NCBI GenBank assembly: GCA_045538755.1
Contig: JAZQEC010000038.1
Coordinates: 54,832-118,831 of the forward strand
Origin: UBA1738 sp045538755
Lineage (GTDB): Bacteria; Bacillota; Clostridia; UBA1381
DNA length: 64,000 nucleotides
Direction: 5' to 3'
Within the stretch, counting starts at the first letter, position 1, and every line of letters begins with the position of its first letter. The notes under the pieces are model-generated. The model saw only the letters and a list, made by a program, of their open reading frames with translations, was not told where the DNA came from and searched no databases. Shown here piece after piece: positions 8,112 through 16,161 of the stretch. A program made the position numbers and the translations under genes.

Positions 8112-10376
8112 TTAGAGCTTATTTCTTTGAATTTTGCCGCTTATTGTTTTCGGAAGTTCATCACGGAACACTACAATTCTTGGATATTTGTATGGAGCGG
8201 TCTTTTCTTTAACATATTCCTGAATTTCTTTTTTTAGTTCATCTGTTCCTTCGGTGCCTTTTGTAAGAACAATACTTGCCTTTACTACCTGACCTCTGAT
8301 TTCATCAGGTTCAGCAGAGACACCACATTCCAAAACATACGGAAGCTCCATGATTACGTTTTCAATTTCGAAAGGTCCGATGCGGTATCCTGAAGATTTA
8401 ATTACATCATCAGTTCTTCCCACATACCAGAAGTATCCGTCTTCATCACGCCAAGCGACGTCGCCTGTATGGTAAATTCCGTCATGCATAACTTCATTTG
8501 TTTTTTCTTCGTTTAAGTAATATCCCATAAAGAGGCCGCATGCTTTGTTTTTATCGTAACGGATTACAATTTCACCCGATTCGCCAATCTGACAAGATTC
8601 GCCGTCAGGATTTATAATATCAATATCATACGGAGAAACTGCTTTACCCATCGAGCCTGGCTTTGGAGTCATACCGACAAGGTTGGCAACAGTAAGAGTG
8701 GTTTCAGTCTGTCCGAAGCCTTCCATAAGGGATAATCCTGTCGCTTTTTTAAATTGCTTAAATACTTCAGGATTAAGTGCTTCACCTGCTATTGTAACAT
8801 GGTGAAGTGAGCTTAGGTCATAGTTAGAAAGATCCTGTTTGATTAACATTCTGTACATTGTAGGTGGTGCACAGAATGTTGTGATGTTATATTTTTTAAA
8901 CATAGGCAGGATTTCTGAAGCATTAAATCTGTCAAAGTCATATACAAATACTGCACCTTCGCACATCCACTGACCATAGAGTTTACCCCAGAGCGCTTTT
9001 CCCCAACCCGTGTCTGAAATTGTGAGGTGAAGTCCGTCACGTTCAACGCAGTGCCAGTATTTTGCAGTAACAAAATGTCCGAGCGCATATTTATAATTAT
9101 GCTCTGCAATTTTCGGATAACCTGTTGTTCCTGAAGTAAAGAACATAAGCATCGGGTCTTCTCCGCAAGGAGCATTTTCTTCTCTTACAAATTTACGACT
9201 AAACAGCGAAAATTCTTTATCCATATTGTGCCAGCCGTCACGGTCGCAACCTGCAACAACCTTGATTTTTAATGTAGGAGAATCTTTTTCGGAAAGCTCT
9301 ACCTGCTCCATAATATAATCTTCATTTGCACAAACGATTGCCTTAACCCCAGCTGCATTAAATCTGTATGTATAGTCGTGTTCCTTTAGCATATTTGTTG
9401 CAGGGATCGCAATGGCACCCAGTTTATGTAGTGCAAGGATTGAATACCAGAACTGATAATTTCGCTTTAAAACAAGCATTACTCTGTCGCCGCGTTCAAT
9501 TCCCAAGGACTTAAAATAATTGGCAACCTGACTTGATGCATCTTTCATATCCTTAAATGTAAATCTTTTTTCATTCATCTTATTGTCAAGATGGATCATT
9601 GCAAGCTTATCAGGATATTTTCTTGCAACTGCATCAACCACATCAAAGGCGAAATTGAACTTATCTTCATTTTCGTAGGAGATTGAAGTCATGCTTCCGT
9701 TTTCGTCTTCAGTAGGTTTAACAAACTTGTTTATGAGCAATTTTTCCGACTGTCTTGCAGAAACAATACTTTGTGTTATTTCTTTTTCATCATTTGAAGC
9801 ATCTCCAGGAAGAACTACCGCGCAAAATGTACAAGACTTTCCGCCCATTGCAATCATTCCGTGAGGCTCAGAACTGTTGTAATAAATACTGTCACCCTCA
9901 TTGAGAATAACTGTATGTTCACCTACCTGCACTTTAAGGCTTCCTTCAAGAATAAAGTCAAATTCCTGACCTTTGTGTGTTGTGCAATGTATAGGATGAT
10001 TTTGCTGTTCCTCTGAATACTCATAAGTAACATAATACGGCTCGGCAATTTTTTGTTTGAATTTTGGCGCTAAGTTTGCAATAGCTATACCATCCTCTTT
10101 TGCTGTTTCAAGGCCTTTTCCCTTTCTTGTCACGTTAAAAGTTGACAAGTTCGCATTAACACCTTCTAAAATATCATTAATTTCCAAACGAAATGCAAGT
10201 GCACATTTATGAATAAACGTGAACGGGAAGTCCACTTTGCCTGATTCAAGCATTTTATACTCGTCAGGTGTGACTTCTGTCTTTTCTGCCATTTCTTCAA
10301 CAGAAAAGCCCATTATCTCGCGCATCTCGCGAATTCGTTTTGCCACCTCAAATAGTTTTTCGTAAGTTGTTGCCAT
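8112..10376 (-). CDS. HTH-cupin-acyl-CoA synthetase fusion 2 (probable 2-methylbutyrate-CoA ligase)
   Basis: A paralogue of fusion gene 1 over its whole length (754 residues) with the same order: XRE HTH (~10-70), cupin (~112-185, THKGQEFD and EGDSIYYNSSEPHG), then the AMP-forming ligase with TSGTTGYPK (~414-422), GFGQTETT, YHTGDVAWRDEDG and a C-terminal SGKI catalytic Lys. ISDTGWGKALWGKLYGQW again points to the ACSM group. The ATG at 10376 follows AAGGAG by 8 nt; a GTG nine bases upstream overlaps that site and is unlikely. It has its own Ile T-box, so I infer that it activates 2-methylbutyrate, the acid whose reductive carboxylation gives the Ile precursor. Confidence 0.88.
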   Translation of the reverse strand: MATTYEKLFEVAKRIREMREIMGFSVEEMAEKTEVTPDEYKMLESGKVDFPFTFIHKCALAFRLEINDILEGVNANLSTFNVTRKGKGLETAKEDGIAIANLAPKFKQKIAEPYYVTYEYSEEQQNHPIHCTTHKGQEFDFILEGSLKVQVGEHTVILNEGDSIYYNSSEPHGMIAMGGKSCTFCAVVLPGDASNDEKEITQSIVSARQSEKLLINKFVKPTEDENGSMTSISYENEDKFNFAFDVVDAVARKYPDKLAMIHLDNKMNEKRFTFKDMKDASSQVANYFKSLGIERGDRVMLVLKRNYQFWYSILALHKLGAIAIPATNMLKEHDYTYRFNAAGVKAIVCANEDYIMEQVELSEKDSPTLKIKVVAGCDRDGWHNMDKEFSLFSRKFVREENAPCGEDPMLMFFTSGTTGYPKIAEHNYKYALGHFVTAKYWHCVERDGLHLTISDTGWGKALWGKLYGQWMCEGAVFVYDFDRFNASEILPMFKKYNITTFCAPPTMYRMLIKQDLSNYDLSSLHHVTIAGEALNPEVFKQFKKATGLSLMEGFGQTETTLTVANLVGMTPKPGSMGKAVSPYDIDIINPDGESCQIGESGEIVIRYDKNKACGLFMGYYLNEEKTNEVMHDGIYHTGDVAWRDEDGYFWYVGRTDDVIKSSGYRIGPFEIENVIMELPYVLECGVSAEPDEIRGQVVKASIVLTKGTEGTDELKKEIQEYVKEKTAPYKYPRIVVFRDELPKTISGKIQRNKL

Positions 10377-10400
10377 AAAAGTCACTCCTTTTTAAATAAA

Positions 10401-10679
10401 TTTTAATAAAAAAACCGTCTCAAAGAAAATTCTTTGAGACGGATTAATTAACCAAATCCGCGGTACCACTCAAATTGCGTTTGTGATAACGCCACCTTCA
10501 GGCTCCAACAAGCCCTATGCACTAACGTAGCCTGCACGGGAGATCTTACTGTAATTTTCACATCTCCGGCTCAGAAGTGATAAGTCATTGGATAAACTTG
10601 CTATTGGCTCGCAGCAACCGCCAACTCTCTCAAAGCTTATAAATCCGACCGTCTTCATCATAGCCTTTAATATTCAATT
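10401..10679 (-). promoter_or_regulatory. T-box riboswitch, Ile specifier (AUC)
   Basis: Leader of fusion gene 2 on the minus strand. The Stem I loop GGCGGTTGCTGCGAGCC lies near 10610. The specifier ATC at 10579-10581 is followed by ACTTCTGAGC. The T-box core GAGTGGTACCGCGG is near 10457-10471. The terminator hairpin 10415-10442 is a perfect 12-bp stem followed by seven T. About 75 nt before the core are nearly identical to the Val T-box upstream of fusion gene 1, including a compensatory A-U to G-C change. Uncharged tRNA-Ile should allow read-through. Confidence 0.9.
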
Positions 10680-10685
10680 ACTAGT

Positions 10686-10714
10686 ATAATATCACATAAT
10701 TATATCTTTGTCAA
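10686..10714 (-). promoter_or_regulatory. Sigma-A promoter of the Ile T-box gene
   Basis: -35 TTGACA at 10709-10714 and -10 TATTAT at 10686-10691 on the minus strand, 17-bp spacer, placing the start at the beginning of the T-box leader. Confidence 0.75.
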
Positions 10715-10933
10715 GACTTTTTTTAAACTTTTTAATTATTTGAACAAGCCTTCCCTTTAAATGTTAATCTTTACACCATTTTTATTTTTCGTTTACTCCA
10801 TTTTTTCTCCATTTTTACAAAAAAACATATTAATTTATAATAATTTATAACAACTTATTTAAAAAATGTGAAATTTTATTAATGAGTTAAAAACCGCATG
10901 GTTATCACGACAAATGGCGCTGTTACAATTTTT
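10715..10933 (-). other. AT-rich gap after metA, no gene seen
   Basis: About 220 very AT-rich bases between the metA stop and the Ile T-box promoter. I see no credible reading frame with a ribosome binding site. The minus strand just past metA has a weak GCG/CGC stem followed by TTTTT (about 10888-10920) that may end the metYA transcript, but the stem is poor. Confidence 0.4.
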
Positions 10934-11851
10934 TTAATGTATTTCTTCAATATCATAAGGTGTAGTTTGATATACAAAATAATTAAGCCAGTTCGAATAA
11001 AGAAGATTTGCATGGCTTCTCCACGATACAACCGGAGGATTTTTGTCATTATCATTTTCAAAGTAGTTTTCAGGAACTTTAATTTCAAGACCTGCATTCT
11101 TATCACGCAGATATTCTTTTTGTAAAGTATCAGAGTCATACTCAGAATGTCCTGTAACAAAAATTTGCCTTCCTTTGTCAGTTGATATTACATACACTCC
11201 TGCTTTTTCAGAGCTTGAAAGAATTTTGAGCTCGGGTACTTTTTCAACATCTTCCCGTAAAATAGTTGTATGACGTGAATGAGGCACCATAAAGGTGTCA
11301 TCAAACCCTCTAAAAAGAATAGACTTTTTATATTCAACTGTATGCTCAAAAACTCCGAAAAGCTTTTCATCAAGAGGATATTTTTTTATTCCATAATGAT
11401 AATAAAGCCCCGCCTGTGCTCCCCAGCAAATGTGAAAAGTGCTTGTTACGTGAGTTTTGCTCCATTCCATAATTTCACAAAGTTCCTGCCAGTAGTTTAC
11501 TTCCTCAAATTCCATTTGTTCAACAGGAGCACCTGTTATTATCATACCATCATATTTTTTATGTTTAATTTCATCAAATGTCTTATAAAAATCGATAAGA
11601 TGCTGTTGGTCGGTATGTGTTGATTTATGAGTGGCTGTTTGTAAAAATTCAAGCTCTACTTGCAGAGGAGTATTTCCTAAAAGTCTTGAAAACTGTGTTT
11701 CCGTCACAATTTTCGTAGGCATAAGGTTTAAAAGCAGAATTTTTAATGGACGAATATCCTGAGTGAGCGCTCTTGTTTCTGTTATTACAAATATATTTTC
11801 CTGATGTAATGTCTCAGTTGCAGGAAGGTCATTAGGGATTTTAATTGGCAT
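10934..11851 (-). CDS. metAA: Homoserine O-acetyltransferase (MetA family)
   Basis: A 305-residue homoserine transacylase of the HTS family; it makes the O-acyl homoserine used by MetY. The catalytic Cys142 is in HICWGAQAGLYYHYG, and His235 and Glu237 are in GHSEYDS, exactly at the family positions. Residue 111 is Glu (GAPVEQ); in characterised members Glu111 goes with acetyl-CoA and Gly111 with succinyl-CoA use, so this is predicted to be an acetyltransferase. The ATG at 11851 overlaps the metY stop (TAATG), so the two genes are translationally coupled and share the Met T-box. Confidence 0.95.
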   Translation of the reverse strand: MPIKIPNDLPATETLHQENIFVITETRALTQDIRPLKILLLNLMPTKIVTETQFSRLLGNTPLQVELEFLQTATHKSTHTDQQHLIDFYKTFDEIKHKKYDGMIITGAPVEQMEFEEVNYWQELCEIMEWSKTHVTSTFHICWGAQAGLYYHYGIKKYPLDEKLFGVFEHTVEYKKSILFRGFDDTFMVPHSRHTTILREDVEKVPELKILSSSEKAGVYVISTDKGRQIFVTGHSEYDSDTLQKEYLRDKNAGLEIKVPENYFENDNDKNPPVVSWRSHANLLYSNWLNYFVYQTTPYDIEEIH

Positions 11852-13128
11852 TATTTCACCTCATTTAATGCTTGTTTAATGTCTTCAATAATATCGTCCG
11901 CATTTTCAATACCGACAGACATTCTGATAAGGTCGGCGCTTATTCCTGCATCTACAAGTTGCTCGTCAGTAAGTTGACGGTGAGTAGTTGATGCAGGATG
12001 CAAAACACAAGTTCTTGCATCTGCAACGTGTACTACGATTGCGGCAAGCTTCAGGCTATCCATAAATTTAACAGCTGCTTCCCTTCCGCCTTTTATTCCA
12101 AAAGAAATTACTCCACACGCACCCTTTGGTAAATATTTTTCAGCAAGGTCAAAATATTTATTTGAAGGAAGTTTTGGATAATTTACCCATGAGATCTTAT
12201 CATTTGCTTCTAGGAATTTTGCAACCTTTAGTGCATTTTCGCAGTGTCTGTCCATTCTAACATGCAAGGTTTCAAGACCGAGGTTTAATAAAAACGCATT
12301 TAAAGCACTCGGTGCAACACCAAGATCACGTACAAGCTGAACACGAAGTTTTGTGCAGAATGCTGCATTTCCAAACTGCTGGGTATACTTAACACCATGA
12401 TATGATTCGTCCGGTTCTGTAAGTTCAGGGAACTTGCCGTTTGTCCAGTCAAATTTACCGCTGTCAACCACAACTCCGCCTACAACCGTTGCATGACCGT
12501 CCATATATTTTGTTGTTGAATGAATTACTATATCTGCACCAAATTCAATAGGTCTGCAAAGAACCGGTGTTGCGAATGTGTTATCAACCATAAGCGGTAC
12601 ACCATGCTTATGCGCAATATTTGCATATCTTTCAATATCCATAACATTAAGTGCAGGATTTGCAATAGTTTCACCGAATACCAGACGAGTATTATCATCA
12701 AATAATGCATCTACTTCTTCATCGGTCATTTCAGGAGTCGCAAAGCGAACCTCAATTCCCAATTTTTTTAGTGTTACAGCAAATAAATTAATTGTACCTC
12801 CGTAAATTGAAGACAGGCTTACAAAATTCTGTCCTGCAGATGTAATATTTAAAATAGCAAGGAAATTTGCTGCCTGACCTGATGTTGTTAAAACCGCTCC
12901 AACACCGCCTTCAAGATCGGAAATTTTTGCTTCAACGCACTCAAGTGTTGGGTTTGAGATTCTTGAATACATATGTCCCGGTGCCTTTAGGTCGAAAAGG
13001 TCTCCTAAATGGTCTGCTGAATCATATTTATAAGTTGTACTTTGATAAATCGGCAGAACCCTAGGCTCACCATTTTTAGGTGTATAGCCGCTTTGGATGC
13101 ATTTTGTTTCTACGCTATAATTACTCAT
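11851..13128 (-). CDS. metY: O-acetylhomoserine sulfhydrylase (MetY)
   Basis: PLP enzyme of the Cys/Met metabolism family, 425 residues. The PLP lysine is Lys207 in IHSTTKYMDGH, with VDNTFATP at 181 and a C-terminal TTHRQL. It makes homocysteine directly from O-acetylhomoserine and sulfide. Its length and the NGKFPELTEPD region fit MetY better than the shorter MetB or MetC. I start it at 13128 (MSNYSV) because GAAAGGA lies about 9 nt upstream; other ATGs at 13137 and 13146 are too close to or before that site. It is the first gene after the Met T-box. Confidence 0.95.
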   Translation of the reverse strand: MSNYSVETKCIQSGYTPKNGEPRVLPIYQSTTYKYDSADHLGDLFDLKAPGHMYSRISNPTLECVEAKISDLEGGVGAVLTTSGQAANFLAILNITSAGQNFVSLSSIYGGTINLFAVTLKKLGIEVRFATPEMTDEEVDALFDDNTRLVFGETIANPALNVMDIERYANIAHKHGVPLMVDNTFATPVLCRPIEFGADIVIHSTTKYMDGHATVVGGVVVDSGKFDWTNGKFPELTEPDESYHGVKYTQQFGNAAFCTKLRVQLVRDLGVAPSALNAFLLNLGLETLHVRMDRHCENALKVAKFLEANDKISWVNYPKLPSNKYFDLAEKYLPKGACGVISFGIKGGREAAVKFMDSLKLAAIVVHVADARTCVLHPASTTHRQLTDEQLVDAGISADLIRMSVGIENADDIIEDIKQALNEVK

Positions 13129-13152
13129 TATTATCATTCCTTTCATAATTAA

Positions 13153-13431
13153 TAAAAAACCTTCGCCAAAAGAAAACTAATTCTTAAGGACGAAGGTTAA
13201 ATTCTCCGTGTTACCACCTTAATTCACTTATACCTCGCGATATAAGCCTTACTGAGTACAGATTACTCGATACTCGCACGCTGTAATGGGCGTTCCCATC
13301 GTAGCCTAATGCCAAAAGCCCTCGGTACGCAGCTCCAAGACCATCTTCACAGCAGCCTTTAGTACCTCTTCCCAGCAACGAGGCTCTCTGAAACCTATCT
13401 CTGCAGTTACTCTTCTCTTCATAGCCTTATC
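13153..13431 (-). promoter_or_regulatory. T-box riboswitch, Met specifier (AUG)
   Basis: Minus-strand leader of metY-metA. The specifier ATG at 13342-13344 is followed by GTCTTGGAGC in the usual register. The T-box core is the less common AAGGTGGTAACACGGAG form at 13203-13220. The terminator pairs AACCTTCG with CGAAGGTT (13158-13198) and is followed by six T. The amino acid and the genes agree: uncharged tRNA-Met should switch on methionine synthesis. Confidence 0.9.
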
Positions 13432-13437
13432 TTTTAC

Positions 13438-13466
13438 ATAATAACACATTATTTAAAGTATGTCAA
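13438..13466 (-). promoter_or_regulatory. Sigma-A promoter of metYA
   Basis: -35 TTGACA at 13461-13466, -10 TATTAT at 13438-13443, spacer 17 bp, minus strand, just past the pyrI stop codon. Confidence 0.75.
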
Positions 13467-13477
13467 CAAAATTTTTG

Positions 13478-13894
13478 CTAATTTGCCTTTGTTTCACAGT
13501 AAACACATCTGTAAACACGGGTATCTTTATCCGCTAACTTGAATATGTGCTTGATTTCATTTTCTGTGGAAGTTATACATCTTGGGTTTTTGCAGAAAAT
13601 GACATTTGTAAGAGTTTCTGGCAATTCAATTTTCGCCTTTTCGCAAACTTTTCCGTCCTTTATAATATTTATGGTTACATCCGGGTCAACATAACCTAAA
13701 ATGTCCATATCTATCTCAATATCTGCATCAATCTTGATAATATCTTTTTTCCCTGTTTTGGAACTTCCTACATTTTTGATGATTGCAACAGAACAGTTAA
13801 GTTCATCAAGATTTAAAAGCTGATATAACTTCATTCCGTTGCCTGCTGTGATGTGGTCAATTACAATTCCGTTTTTTATAGAATCAATATTCAT
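13478..13894 (-). CDS. pyrI: Aspartate carbamoyltransferase regulatory subunit
   Basis: A 138-residue PyrI with the N-terminal nucleotide-binding domain and the C-terminal zinc domain. The four Zn cysteines are Cys101, Cys106, Cys130 and Cys133 (CKNPRC and CVYC). PyrI links ATCase trimers into the allosteric complex that responds to nucleotides. It begins one base after the pyrB stop and is the last gene of the pyr operon. It is slightly shorter than the E. coli protein, mainly at the N-terminus. Confidence 0.93.
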   Translation of the reverse strand: MNIDSIKNGIVIDHITAGNGMKLYQLLNLDELNCSVAIIKNVGSSKTGKKDIIKIDADIEIDMDILGYVDPDVTINIIKDGKVCEKAKIELPETLTNVIFCKNPRCITSTENEIKHIFKLADKDTRVYRCVYCETKAN

Positions 13895-14809
13895 TTATTC
13901 CACCTCCAAAAGCTTTAAAATAAGAGCCATTCTGATAAATTTCCCGTTTAACACCTGCTTAAAATAGCAAGCACGTTTATCTTCATCAATAGCCGTTGAA
14001 ATTTCATTCACTCTCGGAAGCGGATGCATTATAGAAAGGTCTTCTTTTGCATTTATAAGTTTTTCCGGTGTAAGAATATATCTGTCCTTTAAACGAAGGT
14101 AATCTTCTTCATTGAAAAAGCGTTCTCTCTGCACTCTTGTCATATATAAAATATCAAGATTTGGAATTGCATCTTCAAGACTTGTTGTTTGTATATATTC
14201 AATATTGTTTTTCTGCAAAATATCCTTTTTTACATAACTCGGAAGCTTTAGTTCATCAGGAGAAATCAGATAAATTTTTATATTTTGATATCTTGACAGT
14301 GCTGCAATTAAGCTGTGAACTGTTCTTCCAAATTTGAGGTCTCCGCAAAAACCAATAGTTAAGCTATCAAGTCTGCCCTTTTCTCTCGAAATTGTAAGTA
14401 AATCAGTAAGAGTTTGTGTTGGGTGGTTGTGTCCGCCATCTCCTGCATTTATAACAGGGATTGACGCATTCATCATTGCAACCATTGGCGCACCCTCTTT
14501 TGGGTGACGCATTGCAATTATATCAGCATAGCATGAAACTGTTTTTGCAGTATCTGCGACACTTTCGCCCTTTGCAGCAGATGAGCTTTGAGACTCAGAA
14601 AATCCCAAAACATTTCCACCTAGTTCCATCATAGCAGACTCAAAACTGAGTCTTGTTCTTGTAGACGGCTCAAAAAATAAAGTTGCAAGCTTTTTATATT
14701 TACACTTCTCTCTGTATTTTTCCGGATTTTCAATTATGTCGTTTGCAACACAAATAAGCTCTTCAATCTCCTGCACCGATAAATCGGTAATATTGATAAG
14801 GCTCCTCAT
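13895..14809 (-). CDS. pyrB: Aspartate carbamoyltransferase catalytic subunit
   Basis: A 304-residue ATCase; it condenses carbamoyl phosphate and aspartate. Visible motifs: FFEPSTRTRLSFE (carbamoyl phosphate site, ~48-60), HNHPTQTLTDL in place of the more usual HPTQALLDL, and MHPLPRVNE near 263. The start at 14809 is the same base as the pyrE stop, so translation is probably coupled. It pairs with the adjacent pyrI, so this is the regulated class of ATCase. Confidence 0.96.
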   Translation of the reverse strand: MRSLINITDLSVQEIEELICVANDIIENPEKYREKCKYKKLATLFFEPSTRTRLSFESAMMELGGNVLGFSESQSSSAAKGESVADTAKTVSCYADIIAMRHPKEGAPMVAMMNASIPVINAGDGGHNHPTQTLTDLLTISREKGRLDSLTIGFCGDLKFGRTVHSLIAALSRYQNIKIYLISPDELKLPSYVKKDILQKNNIEYIQTTSLEDAIPNLDILYMTRVQRERFFNEEDYLRLKDRYILTPEKLINAKEDLSIMHPLPRVNEISTAIDEDKRACYFKQVLNGKFIRMALILKLLEVE

Positions 14810-15447
14810 TATTTGTTTCCTCCAATCCAGCTTTCGTCGCTTGGATTGTTACGGAATGCAATAAGTCTTTCGATGTCGCTTTCTTTGATATATCCTTCTT
14901 CTGCTGCAACCTGGCAAACAGCGTCAAAATTCGAAAGGCTTATGTTTTTAACATTTGCTGCGTCCATGCGGTCAAGGCCTTTTTTCATACCATATGTAAA
15001 TATGGATGCTATACCTAAAACTTCAGCACCAGCTTCTCTTAAAGCTTCAACAACCTCGATAACACTTCCGCCTGTTGAGATAAGGTCTTCAACCACTACA
15101 ACCTTCTGCCCCTTTTCAAGCTTACCTTCAATCTGATTTCCTCTGCCGTGGTCTTTAGCACCGCTTCTTACATATCCCATGGGCATATCAAGAATGTGCG
15201 CTGTAATTGCAGCGTGTGCAATACCTGCAGTTGATGTTCCCATCAAAACCTCAGCTTTAGGGTATTCTTCCTTGATTATCTTTGCAAGGCCGTTTTCTAC
15301 GTCATTACGAACAGCAGGCGCTGTAAGTGTAAGTCGATTATCGCAGTAAATAGGACTCTTAATTCCGCTTGCCCATGTAAACGGTTCTTCCGGTCTCAAA
15401 AATACTGCACCTATTGATAATAAATCTTTTGCAATTAATTTTTCCAT
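14809..15447 (-). CDS. pyrE: Orotate phosphoribosyltransferase
   Basis: A 212-residue type I phosphoribosyltransferase that makes OMP from orotate and PRPP. The PRPP loop is VVVVEDLISTGGS (~116-128), and KDHGRGNQIEG carries the flexible-loop lysine and histidine. It follows pyrF by 15 nt with a GGAGGAATAA site. This sequence resembles the longer Clostridia/archaeal-type PyrE with a C-terminal extension (SDIERLIAFRNN). Confidence 0.95.
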   Translation of the reverse strand: MEKLIAKDLLSIGAVFLRPEEPFTWASGIKSPIYCDNRLTLTAPAVRNDVENGLAKIIKEEYPKAEVLMGTSTAGIAHAAITAHILDMPMGYVRSGAKDHGRGNQIEGKLEKGQKVVVVEDLISTGGSVIEVVEALREAGAEVLGIASIFTYGMKKGLDRMDAANVKNISLSNFDAVCQVAAEEGYIKESDIERLIAFRNNPSDESWIGGNK

Positions 15448-15462
15448 AATTTATTCCTCCGT

Positions 15463-16161
15463 TTAATCAACAAATTCCATAACACATCTTTCGTAAGCTG
15501 CTACCGGGTCTTCTGCCTGAGTAACAGGTCGTCCTACAACTATATAGTCAGAACCAACTTCTTTTGCTTTTTCCGGTGTTGTTATTCTTACCTGGTCACC
15601 AACATCGCCGTCTGCAAAACGTACACCCGGAGTAACTGTCATAAAGTCTTTTCCGCAGGTTTCTTTAACCTTGTCTGCTTCAAGTGGCGAGCACACAACA
15701 CCGTCAAGACCGCATTCTGATGCACATTTTGCATAGTGCATTACAACCTTATCAAGCGGTTCATTAATTAAAAGGTCATTTTTCATACGTTCTTCGCTTG
15801 TTGATGTAAGCTGTGTTACCGCAATTAGCAAAGGACGTGAGCCGTCAGGGCGTGTCAATCCTTCGATTGCAGCTTCCATCATAGCTTTTGTTCCTGATGC
15901 ATGAAGATTACACATATCAACATCAAGATTTGAAAGCACGGCCATTGCCTTTTTAACAGTATTAGGAATATCACAAAGCTTTAAGTCAAGGAATATTTTA
16001 TGTCCTCTTTCCTTTATTTCCTTTACGATTGATGGTCCTTCTGCATAAAAAAGCTCCATACCGATTTTAACAAACGGCTTTTTACCTTGAAATTTATCAA
16101 GGAAATTCATAACCTCCTGCTTGCTTGAAAAATCGCAAGCAATAATAACGTCCTTACCCAT
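15463..16161 (-). CDS. pyrF: Orotidine 5'-phosphate decarboxylase
   Basis: TIM-barrel decarboxylase of 232 residues producing UMP. The catalytic DxKxxD is visible as FLDLKLCDIPNT, with KIGMELFYAEGP upstream and the phosphate loop VTPGVRFADGD and VVGRPVTQA near the C-terminus. I use the ATG at 16161 because GGGGGTG lies 7 nt upstream and because the pyrD stop overlaps this ATG (TAATG); a frame start at 16206 would lie inside pyrD. Confidence 0.95.
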   Translation of the reverse strand: MGKDVIIACDFSSKQEVMNFLDKFQGKKPFVKIGMELFYAEGPSIVKEIKERGHKIFLDLKLCDIPNTVKKAMAVLSNLDVDMCNLHASGTKAMMEAAIEGLTRPDGSRPLLIAVTQLTSTSEERMKNDLLINEPLDKVVMHYAKCASECGLDGVVCSPLEADKVKETCGKDFMTVTPGVRFADGDVGDQVRITTPEKAKEVGSDYIVVGRPVTQAEDPVAAYERCVMEFVD

